From Deltaproteobacteria bacterium (GTDB lineage: Bacteria; Desulfobacterota; Binatia; UBA9968), in the NCBI GenBank assembly GCA_016183145.1, contig JACPFE010000587.1:1-8277 (forward strand): a stretch of DNA of 8,277 nucleotides, in the 5' to 3' direction. The position numbers were made by a program, and so were the translations under genes. Of this stretch, positions 1 to 5,611 are shown in pieces (the stretch's first letter is position 1; every line of letters starts with the position of its first letter). A model generated the notes under the pieces. The model made no database searches and was not told the origin of the DNA. It was given only the letters and a program-made list of their open reading frames with translations.

Positions 1-1
1 C

Positions 2-547
2 AAGGGCAAAGTGCCGATCTACATCGCCGCCAGCGGGCCCAAGATGCTCGAGCTCTCCGGTCGCATCGCCGACGGCATCATCGTTCTTGTCGGTGTCGCC
101 GACGAATACATCGCCCACGCAAAAGAAAAGATCGCCGCGGGAGCGAGAGCCGCGGGAAGAAAGCTCGAAGATATAAACTTGGTTTTGTGGGTTCCTTGCG
201 CCGTTTCGGATTCGTCACCGGCGAAGGACGCGGTTAAAGCCCACGTCGCGCGCGTGGTGGCGCATCCGCTGCCCTACGTGCTCGATCCAAACGAACAAAC
301 AGTTTTAGAAGAGATCCGCAAGACCTACGACTACTACCACCACATGGACCAGCAGGCGAACCACGCCGAGGTGATCCCCGACTGGCTGGTCGACAAGTTC
401 GCCATCGCCGGAACGGTGGATCAGTGCCGCGCGCAGATCGCGCGCATCAAAAAAACCGGCATCCAGCAGATCGCGATCATTCCCTACAGCTGCCCCGGTG
501 AAGACCGGGAAGCGACGCTACGCGGGTTTGCGAAGGCGATGGGTTGA
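2..547 (+). CDS. Luciferase-like (LLM class) flavin/F420-dependent oxidoreductase, 5'-truncated
   Basis: This is the C-terminal part of a luciferase-like monooxygenase / methylenetetrahydromethanopterin-reductase-type oxidoreductase. These cytoplasmic TIM-barrel enzymes use FMN or F420 to transfer hydride or oxidise a substrate. The frame is open from base 2 and runs off the left edge, so the start and about the first half of a normal protein of roughly 330-350 residues are missing. The visible part begins with the family signature PIYIAASGPKMLELSGRIADG, where cofactor-binding loops usually lie. It ends with a typical tail: a DKFAIAGTVDQCRAQI helix, then a strand IQQIAIIPY and a closing helix. 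The stop is TGA. The glyoxalase gene follows after 62 bases on the same strand, so co-transcription is possible. Family assignment is firm; substrate and cofactor choice cannot be read from this fragment. Confidence 0.9.
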   Translation, partial: KGKVPIYIAASGPKMLELSGRIADGIIVLVGVADEYIAHAKEKIAAGARAAGRKLEDINLVLWVPCAVSDSSPAKDAVKAHVARVVAHPLPYVLDPNEQTVLEEIRKTYDYYHHMDQQANHAEVIPDWLVDKFAIAGTVDQCRAQIARIKKTGIQQIAIIPYSCPGEDREATLRGFAKAMG

Positions 548-553
548 AATCGG

Positions 554-581
554 GCGTCACCGATGAGATTCTCGATGACGC
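554..581 (+). other. Inverted repeat / stem-loop between oxidoreductase and gloA
   Basis: GCGTCA (554-559) is perfectly complementary to TGACGC (576-581) across 16 bases, and a short GAG/CTC pair can form inside. It lies 7 bases after the oxidoreductase stop. There is no T-run after it, so it is not a convincing intrinsic terminator. It could be a processing or mRNA-stability hairpin within a two-gene transcript, or chance. Confidence 0.35.
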
Positions 582-609
582 TGAATAATCCAGCACAGGA
601 GTGACGGTT

Positions 610-1002
610 ATGAAAATCGTACATACCATGATCCGTGTGAACGATCTCGATGAGAGCCTCAAGTTTTATTGCGACGGGCTCGGTATGAAGCTCTTAAAGA
701 AAAGAGAATATGAGTCGGGCCGCTTCACCAACGCTTTTGTCGGCTATGGTTCGGAAGAAACCGATGCGGTTATCGAGCTGACTTATAACTGGGACACGCA
801 CGCTTACAATATCGGTAACGGCTTTGGCCATATCGCGCTCGGCGTGCCGGATGTTTACAAAACCTGCGAAGAACTGCGCGCCAAAGGAATTAAGATTGTC
901 CGTGAGCCGGGACCGATGAAACATGGGAGCAGCAGCAATGCCATCGCCTTTCTCGAAGATCCGAACGGTTACAAAATCGAGCTGACTACGCGGGCGAAGT
1001 AG
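610..1002 (+). CDS. gloA: Glyoxalase I (lactoylglutathione lyase), Ni-type
   Basis: Glyoxalase I converts the hemithioacetal of methylglyoxal and glutathione to S-lactoylglutathione, the first step of cytosolic methylglyoxal detoxification. The 130-residue product matches the short bacterial form (E. coli GloA is 135 residues). All four metal ligands are in place: His5, Glu56, His74 and Glu124. It shows the characteristic FVGYG, VIELTYNW, GFGHIALGV and EDPNGYKIEL segments. It lacks the extra helices typical of zinc-type enzymes, so Ni/Co activation is expected from family knowledge. I chose the ATG at 610 because AGGAG (597-601) sits 8 bases upstream. An in-frame GTG at 601 would add three residues but would itself overlap that ribosome site. 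It lies 62 bases downstream of the oxidoreductase gene, and about 225 bases without a gene follow it. Confidence 0.95.
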   Translation: MKIVHTMIRVNDLDESLKFYCDGLGMKLLKKREYESGRFTNAFVGYGSEETDAVIELTYNWDTHAYNIGNGFGHIALGVPDVYKTCEELRAKGIKIVREPGPMKHGSSSNAIAFLEDPNGYKIELTTRAK

Positions 1003-1228
1003 CGATTTAAACCGCCGGGCTTACGCCTTGCGCAGCTGGATGAACCTCGCGGTGCCGGGGTCCGTTCTGTAGGGGCCAGCCAAGCGACGTATCTCCGCCG
1101 AATAATCAGATTTAATCCGCGGAAGGGAAAACGTGAGTTGGCCACCGGCTTAGCCTCATTTGATTCCGGCGTTCGGGGCATGATCCCTTTCGGGGCCATA
1201 GAGCTATAGAGTTACGGTCCAGGAAAAT

Positions 1229-2332
1229 ATGATCACTAGCCACGCCGACGTCGTCGGCAGCCTTCTCCGGCCCGCGGAATTGCTTGCCGCCCAGAAGCAA
1301 CTCGCCGCTGGGACCATCACCGCGGATGAATTCAAAGAAATAGAAGATCGCGGGGTGGACGAGGCGATCGCTCTCCAAGAATCCGTCGGGCTGGAAGTCG
1401 TGACCGACGGCGAGATGCGTCGGCTATCGTTTCAGAGCCAGATGACGGCGGCGGTGAGCGGTTTTGGGGAGTTCGACCTTGACGCATTTCTTTGGGGCGA
1501 TTGGTACGACGAAAATGGAGTCCACAGAAAACGACGGCCACGTAAACTTGGCGCAATCGGCAAGCTCGTGCGCCGGCGCTATCTCTCTGTCGATGAGTTT
1601 GCGTACCTGAAGAGCGGAACTAAACGTCTTCCCAAGGTCACGCTTCCTAGCCCCGGACTGTGGGCTAACTTCTGGTCGCCGACGTATTCTCGAGATGTCT
1701 ATCCGACGCTGGATAGTTTTCTCGCCGACATCGTAGCGATCTTGCGCGATGAAGTTGCCGAGCTCGCTCGCCTGGGCGCCACTTACATTCAAATCGACGC
1801 GCCCCAGTATGGCCTCCTCCTCGATCCGAGAACCCGGGGCTTCTATGAAAAGCTGGGCTGGAGTTTGGACCGTTGGCTCGATCGAGGGGTGGAGCTGGAT
1901 AACGCCGTCATGGCTCAGATTCCTGGCGTGACCTTCGGCTTTCACGTCTGACGCGGCAACCAGGGCGGCCGTTGGCTGTCCCAAGGTGGCTATGAAGCGA
2001 TCAGCAGGAAATTGTTTCGCAAGCTTGAGGCGCAACGGCTGCTGCTGGAATACGACGACGCGCGCTCCGGTTCCTTCGAGCCATTAGCTGATGTTGCCGA
2101 CGGCGCATTTGCTGTCCTAGGGCTTGTAACCACGAAGAAGCCGGAGTTGGAATCAGTGGAACTGCTTACGCGGCGGATTACCGACGCCAGCCGCCACTTC
2201 CCGAAGGAACGGTTGGCCCTCAGCCCGCAGTGCGGCTTCGCTTCATCCGTCATCGGCAACAAAATCTCGCCTGAAGATCAACGAAAGAAACTGGAACTCG
2301 TTGTTGCCGCGGCACAAGCCATCTGGGGCTAA
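1229..2332 (+). CDS. MetE-like methionine synthase II family protein with in-frame UGA at the zinc-ligand Cys (candidate selenoprotein)
   Basis: This is a short, single-domain member of the cobalamin-independent methionine synthase family (COG0620, like B. subtilis YxjG/YxjH). Such proteins use zinc to activate a thiol for methyl transfer. Reading through one TGA gives 367 residues. Family marks include HADVVGSLLRP near the N-terminus, VTDGEMRR, KVTLPSPGLW, YIQIDAPQYGLLLDP, then FGFHV-TGA-RGN, a GGY segment, LLEYDDARSGSFEPL and LSPQCGFASS. The TGA (1949-1951, codon 241) stands exactly where relatives have the Cys of HVCRGN. Predicted zinc ligands are His239, residue 241, Glu274 and Cys335. 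The Glu-to-Cys spacing of 61 equals that in E. coli MetE (665 to 726). No other stop or frameshift occurs up to the TAA at 2330-2332. The start ATG has AGGA at 1221-1224, slightly close. A SECIS-like hairpin follows the TGA, which favours selenocysteine over a pseudogene. The true methyl donor and acceptor are unknown. Confidence 0.85.
1949..1951 (+). other. Recoded UGA, candidate selenocysteine codon (Sec241)
   Basis: In-frame TGA in the MetE-like gene, between GTC (Val240) and CGC (Arg242). Flanking residues H-V-x-R-G-N are the conserved H-V-C-R-G-N of the family, so the stop replaces precisely the metal-binding Cys. Cys/Sec exchange is the classic signature used to recognise selenoproteins. 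TGA serves as an ordinary stop elsewhere in the window (545-547, the ends of the TauE-like and ubiD genes, and 8060-8062), so a genome-wide reassigned code is unlikely. Confidence 0.75.
1956..1990 (+). promoter_or_regulatory. Bacterial SECIS-like stem-loop downstream of the in-frame UGA
   Basis: An 8-bp upper stem, 1963-1970 with 1974-1981 (six Watson-Crick and two G-U pairs), closes a three-base GUU loop (1971-1973). Below an asymmetric internal loop (A1962 against 1982-1984), bases 1956-1961 pair with 1985-1990 at five of six positions. Counting the U of UGA as 1, the loop G and U are at 23 and 24, the same register as the loop G and U that SelB reads in E. coli fdhF. Nineteen bases separate the UGA from the loop, also as in fdhF. 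There is no exact U17 bulge; G1965 occupies that place and can form a G-U pair. Folding was done by eye. Confidence 0.65.
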
Positions 2333-2340
2333 AGGAACTG

Positions 2341-3093
2341 TCACCCAGCCTGCGTCAGCGCCCGCAAGATCAACGTCACGCCGACGATGAACAACAGCAG
2401 CAACAGCCACCGGCTAAAAGTTTCCTTGTTGATACGATCCTGGGTTTTGAGTCCGGCGTAAAAGCCGAGCAGGATAAACAAGGTCACTTCCAATGACAGC
2501 GCCAGCGTGGAGCGGTTAAAAAGATTCCAGGTCGAAACCGCGGCCAACTGGCTCAGTTTGGTCACCATGAACATGGTGGCGATGGACTTGATGAACTCCC
2601 GTTTTTCGAGTCTCAGGCTGTAGAGATAGATCGCCAGGGCCGGACCCGCCGCGTTAGTTAACCCGTTAAGGAATCCGCTGATGAACCCGGCGGGCGGGTT
2701 TAAAATCTTTTCTAGGCGCGGCGAGATCGTAAACTCGAAACGAAGCCAATTGGAAACCACGAAGACGAATACCATGATGCCGAGGCCCAGATTGAGCGCC
2801 CATAGCGGGAGCGTCACGAGCACTTTAGTTCCCAAGAAGACGCCCGCGACCGTCAGCACAAAAAACCATGCGAAGCGCCGCAGCACGGCGGAGGGAAACC
2901 CGCCGCGAAAAACCTGCGCTACGTCCATGACGATATTAGGGATGATGAGAATCGTAATTGCCAGGCGGATGTCCAACAGGAGCGCCACCATCGGTGTTGC
3001 GATCAGCGGAAAGCCCATGCCCGAAGTTCCCTTGACAAACGCCGCGAACAAAAGCGCGATGCCCACCAGGATCGTGGTCAAATCGACAGACAT
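2341..3093 (-). CDS. TauE/SafE family membrane permease (sulfite exporter family)
   Basis: A 250-residue, very hydrophobic inner-membrane protein of the TauE/SafE family, whose characterised members export sulfite, sulfoacetate or other small organosulfur or C2 anions. About eight membrane segments are visible, grouped as two related halves. Each half opens with a glycine-rich family motif: VKGTSGMGFPL (residues 20-30), and GFISGFLNGLTNAAGP (136-151). Basic residues (VLRRF, KTQDRINKE) sit between segments. The start is fixed well: the ATG at 3093 is preceded by an in-frame TAA 27 bases upstream with no other start between. No Shine-Dalgarno sequence is visible, so initiation may be leaderless or weak. 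The gene converges on the MetE-like gene with only 8 bases between the stops. Substrate is unknown; a sulfur compound is a family-based guess only. Confidence 0.88.
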   Translation of the reverse strand: MSVDLTTILVGIALLFAAFVKGTSGMGFPLIATPMVALLLDIRLAITILIIPNIVMDVAQVFRGGFPSAVLRRFAWFFVLTVAGVFLGTKVLVTLPLWALNLGLGIMVFVFVVSNWLRFEFTISPRLEKILNPPAGFISGFLNGLTNAAGPALAIYLYSLRLEKREFIKSIATMFMVTKLSQLAAVSTWNLFNRSTLALSLEVTLFILLGFYAGLKTQDRINKETFSRWLLLLLFIVGVTLILRALTQAG

Positions 3094-3199
3094 GTTAGGC
3101 GGGCCCCGGGGTCTGGATTAGTTGCGGCATTGAAAAAGAAAATGCAAGCTGCGATGAAAGTTTCTGATAAGATTCGTTAATTACGGATTGCTCAACGCC

Positions 3200-3652
3200 A
3201 TGCGCTTTCTTAGTCGCACGCCGGTTAGGACATTCATTCTCTATCCGATCATTACGGCGCTTTGGGAATTCATGATCAACGGGCGCGTTCTGGAGCTTTA
3301 TTCGTTCTATGCGCCGTTAATGGTCTGGGGCTATCTCCAATACCACCTCTGCGGGCGCTATCGAAGCCATCAGGGCGGTGGCGGCCCCGGACTGGAAACG
3401 CCGCCGGAGCGTTTGGTTGCCACCGGTCCCTACGCCTACACGCGCAACCCCATGTACCTCGGCCATATCATTTTTTTGATCGGCCTGACGCTGACGCTAA
3501 AATCCTGGCTCGCCGCGATGATCACCGCCGGCGTCGCGATCTGGTTTCACCGGCGCGTTCTGGGAGATGAGCAGGAGTTACGCGGACGCCTCGGCCAGCC
3601 CTACGTCGATTACATGAATTCCGTGAAGCGTTGGATTCCGGGGCTCTTTTAA
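3200..3652 (+). CDS. Isoprenylcysteine carboxyl methyltransferase-like / phospholipid methyltransferase family membrane protein
   Basis: A small membrane methyltransferase of the ICMT/PEMT superfamily, which transfers methyl from S-adenosylmethionine to a lipid-like or isoprenyl-thiol acceptor at the membrane. The 150-residue product has hydrophobic segments near residues 11-25, 33-50, 86-100 and 102-117. The hallmark GPYAYTRNPMYLG lies at 76-88. The C-terminal signature has DEQEL (123-127), the GQPYVDYM stretch and the terminal RWIP (144-147); these regions form the cofactor-binding site in the family. I chose the ATG at 3200. A TTG at 3188 in the same frame would add four residues, and neither has a clear ribosome site, so the start is uncertain. 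An in-frame TGA at 3155 limits further extension. The gene is divergent from the TauE-like gene and is followed at once by the repeat array. The acceptor is not known. Confidence 0.85.
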   Translation: MRFLSRTPVRTFILYPIITALWEFMINGRVLELYSFYAPLMVWGYLQYHLCGRYRSHQGGGGPGLETPPERLVATGPYAYTRNPMYLGHIIFLIGLTLTLKSWLAAMITAGVAIWFHRRVLGDEQELRGRLGQPYVDYMNSVKRWIPGLF

Positions 3653-3660
3653 AGGATGAT

Positions 3661-3706
3661 GGATGAAGGCGAAAGGACGAAATAATTCATCCTTCCGCCT
3701 TCATCC
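3661..3706. repeat. Imperfect 21-bp inverted repeat at the left edge of the tandem array
   Basis: The arm at 3661-3681 is the reverse complement of 3686-3706 at 19 of 21 positions, with a four-base spacer ATAA. The left arm is thus an inverted copy of about one and a half units of the adjoining 14-bp tandem repeat. It starts 8 bases after the methyltransferase stop codon and could form a long hairpin in transcripts from either side, possibly acting as a barrier or 3'-end stabiliser. No T-run follows. Confidence 0.85.
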
Positions 3707-3797
3707 TTTCGCCTTCATCCTTTCGCCTTCATCCTTTCGCCTTCATCCTTTCGCCTTCATCCTTTCGCCTTCATCCTTTCGCCTTCATCCTTTCGCG
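3686..3797. repeat. Tandem repeat, eight copies of a 14-bp unit (TTCATCCTTTCGCC)
   Basis: Eight head-to-tail copies of TTCATCCTTTCGCC without spacers: 3686-3699, then every 14 bases to 3797. The first copy has one change (TTCCGCC in its second half), the last ends in G instead of C, and the six central copies are identical. The unit itself splits into two related heptads, TTCATCC and TTTCGCC. The array lies between the methyltransferase stop and the ubiD stop codon, one base from the latter. Identical central copies imply recent expansion or slippage. The copy number in a short-read assembly may be wrong. Confidence 0.97.
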
Positions 3798-3798
3798 T

Positions 3799-5397
3799 TC
3801 AAGGCTTCTGCCGCTGCTTGGTCTGCTTTTCCCCCGTCGAGAAATAGTCGCCTTTGACCGCCAACTCCGCTTCTTCTTCGTCTTCCGTCGTCCAGGCGCC
3901 GAGACTGTAACCATACCACGGCATGCGCGGTTTGAGCGGCGGCAGCTCCAATTCTTCCCAAATCTGTTTCGATCTCTCCATGAATTCTTTGCGCGGCAGC
4001 GACACCGGCGTATAGGGCCAGGGACGCACGGCGTTGATCAGCAGCGCGCCGATAGAGGCCATGCGCACCTCTAGACTTTCCCGTCCCGGCGGATGCGACG
4101 ATGGATCCAAGCCGGGAGATTTTCCCTTGGCGATCACGATGTCTTCTTCCGGCCGCACGTTAAAACAGATCGCCCAATTGACCATCGCCGGGTCGTGGAT
4201 ATCGATGTCTTCGTCAACCGCCACGCATATTTTGGCGTAGGCGCCGGTGAAACCGGCCGAAGCGTTCAGCGCGCGCCAGGCGTCGGCCTTGGTGGCGTTG
4301 CGCATTTTGATCACGCAGTAGGCCTGGCCGCTGCCGCTGACCTCGTCATGGAGGGCGACATCCAGGACCGCCGCGTTGCCGCTATCGTGGCGCAAGAATT
4401 TATAGATGATCTTCTCCGTGCCGGTGTGCTTGATCTTGCTCGATTCGCTCGGCGGAAACTGGCTCATGAGCGCGGTGTAGATCGCATCGCGCCGGTGCGT
4501 AATGCAGGTGACTTCCAGGAACGGTGAAACCGTACGGTGGCCCATATAGCCGGGGTATTCGCCGAACGGCCCTTCGGGTTCGATCACGTCGGTGGGAATC
4601 GTTCCTTCGATAATGATTTCCGCCGTCGCCGGCACGAGCAAATCGATGGTCTTGGCCGGCACGACCTCCACCGGTTCGCCAGCGAGCCCTCCGGCAAGCC
4701 GGTATTCATCGAAATCGTAGGGAATCTTCGCCGTCGCCGCGTAGGCGATGCTGGGGATGACACCGATGGCGATCGCCGCTTCCAGCCGCTTGCCCTGGGC
4801 CTTGCACTTCCTCCAATGCTGGCCCATATGCTGCGATGTGAATAATCCCCCGGTGCGATTCGGCGCCTTAATTTGGCTGCGATAGTTGCCGATGTTGTAA
4901 ATGCCGGTCTCGGCGTCCTTGGTGATCCAGTTGGCCGAGGTGAGATAGGGCGCGTTGTCGAAGCCGGGAGTCGAGATCGGCACGGGGAGCATGTCGAGTC
5001 CGTGGCCGTTGAGCAGGTCCTGGCCCTGCCAGACGACTTCTTGAGCCGGCCCGGAACCGACTTTCACCGGATCGAGGGGATCTAATTGGGCCTGCGCCCA
5101 GCGCTCGCTGATTTCTTCCGGCTTGCACATCAGTCCGATGGCGTAGATTTCCGTGGTCGCCGCCAATGTGCCCACGGTGACCGGCATCGAATAACGTTTT
5201 CCCTTGGCGTCGACGACGTTTTCAAACAGGAAGGCCTTTCGCTGTTCCTCGTCCAGGCCGCGAAACTGCCAGCGCACCAGCGGCATGAGTTCTGTGTCCT
5301 TGTTGATCTCACGCTTAACGCGCACGAGCTTCCCTCGCTCTTCAAGGGCTTTAAGGTGCGCGCGAAAATCCCGGTAGTAATTTATGCTCTTCGCCAT
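3799..5397 (-). CDS. UbiD-family prenylated-FMN-dependent (de)carboxylase
   Basis: UbiD-type enzymes reversibly decarboxylate aromatic or alpha,beta-unsaturated acids using prenylated FMN made by UbiX. The product is 532 residues, a little longer than the usual about 490-500, with a charged tail ending in KQTKQRQKP. Key positions are intact. Asn168 and Arg173 lie in NIGNYR. His190 is in TSQHMG and Glu244 in GEPVEVV; with Asn168 these are the expected metal/cofactor ligands. Glu275 and Glu280 in EGPFGEYPGYMG complete the Arg-Glu-Glu catalytic set. I chose the ATG at 5397 because GGAG lies 6 bases upstream and homology begins there (AKSINYYRDFRAHL); the frame is open farther upstream to 5544 but that part looks non-coding. 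No ubiX is in the window. The substrate (4-hydroxybenzoate-like, phenolic or heteroaromatic acid) cannot be decided. The gene is transcribed away from the kinase and ends beside the repeat array. Confidence 0.92.
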   Translation of the reverse strand: MAKSINYYRDFRAHLKALEERGKLVRVKREINKDTELMPLVRWQFRGLDEEQRKAFLFENVVDAKGKRYSMPVTVGTLAATTEIYAIGLMCKPEEISERWAQAQLDPLDPVKVGSGPAQEVVWQGQDLLNGHGLDMLPVPISTPGFDNAPYLTSANWITKDAETGIYNIGNYRSQIKAPNRTGGLFTSQHMGQHWRKCKAQGKRLEAAIAIGVIPSIAYAATAKIPYDFDEYRLAGGLAGEPVEVVPAKTIDLLVPATAEIIIEGTIPTDVIEPEGPFGEYPGYMGHRTVSPFLEVTCITHRRDAIYTALMSQFPPSESSKIKHTGTEKIIYKFLRHDSGNAAVLDVALHDEVSGSGQAYCVIKMRNATKADAWRALNASAGFTGAYAKICVAVDEDIDIHDPAMVNWAICFNVRPEEDIVIAKGKSPGLDPSSHPPGRESLEVRMASIGALLINAVRPWPYTPVSLPRKEFMERSKQIWEELELPPLKPRMPWYGYSLGAWTTEDEEEAELAVKGDYFSTGEKQTKQRQKP

Positions 5398-5428
5398 TGC
5401 GATCTCCATTGAAAAAGTGCTTGTGCCA

Positions 5429-5457
5429 TCTATCATCCGTGCCCCAAATCTTGTCAA
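5429..5457 (-). promoter_or_regulatory. Putative sigma-70-type promoter of the ubiD-family gene
   Basis: Read on the minus strand, a perfect -35 TTGACA (5452-5457) is followed after exactly 17 bases by a weak -10 GATAGA (5429-5434, three of six matches). Transcription would start near 5422, leaving a leader of about 25 bases containing the GGAG ribosome site. The perfect -35 and correct spacing support it; the poor -10 lowers confidence. Confidence 0.45.
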
Positions 5458-5544
5458 GCGATGTTTCAGCCGAAGTGCACCTTCCTTGCGGCGTTGGCGG
5501 CACCTTTGAGCAACCCGCGACCGGCTGCCGCCCTGGAAAATCAC

Positions 5545-5573
5545 TTGTGCAAAAGCGGCTGGCTCTGTAAAAT
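5545..5573 (+). promoter_or_regulatory. Putative sigma-70-type promoter of the histidine kinase gene
   Basis: TTGTGC (5545-5550) and TAAAAT (5568-5573, five of six matches to TATAAT) are separated by exactly 17 bases. Transcription would begin near 5580, giving a leader of about 30 bases. It lies back to back with the ubiD promoter, with about 90 bases between the two -35 boxes. Confidence 0.45.
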
Positions 5574-5576
5574 AGA

Positions 5577-5609
5577 CCGATAACGGACGCTATCGGCGGC
5601 CCGCCGGTA
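5577..5609 (+). promoter_or_regulatory. Two overlapping, mutually exclusive inverted repeats in the kinase leader
   Basis: CCGATA (5577-5582) pairs perfectly with TATCGG (5591-5596) over an 8-base spacer. The same TATCGG, as part of 5591-5599, can instead pair with 5601-5609 in a GC-rich hairpin that ends two bases before the ATG at 5612. Only one can form at a time. The first could also be a DNA operator just downstream of the -10. No Shine-Dalgarno sequence is visible before the ATG. Whether this controls anything is inference. Confidence 0.4.
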
Positions 5610-5611
5610 TC

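Noticed and set aside
1003..1228. Riboswitch (SAM or cobalamin type) upstream of the MetE-like gene
   Set aside because: I could not find the conserved boxes of these RNAs or any strong long hairpin; only short chance pairings are seen.
1229..1951. MetE-like gene read as a truncated 240-residue protein or a simple pseudogene
   Set aside because: The frame continues without a shift for 126 family-like codons, the only stop is TGA on the metal-ligand Cys, and a SECIS-like hairpin follows. A recent point mutation or base error remains possible but is less likely.
1949..1951. Genome-wide reassignment of TGA (Trp or Gly code) to explain the in-frame TGA
   Set aside because: TGA ends other genes in the window (547, 2341, 3799, 8062), and the aligned residue is Cys, not Trp or Gly.
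1424..2035. 203-residue open frame on the minus strand opposite the MetE-like gene
   Set aside because: It is antisense to clear family motifs on the plus strand, has no recognisable domain, and is explained by GC-rich codon structure.
3686..3797. CRISPR array
   Set aside because: Units are only 14 bp, directly abutting, with no unique spacers and no cas genes nearby.
3663..3857. 64-residue open frame through the tandem repeats
   Set aside because: Its repetitive peptide is the tandem array translated across a 14-bp period, with no start signal or family resemblance, and it runs into the ubiD gene.
4093..5412. Several 100-144-residue plus-strand frames inside ubiD
   Set aside because: They are antisense shadows of a well-conserved UbiD-family gene and show no recognisable domain of their own.
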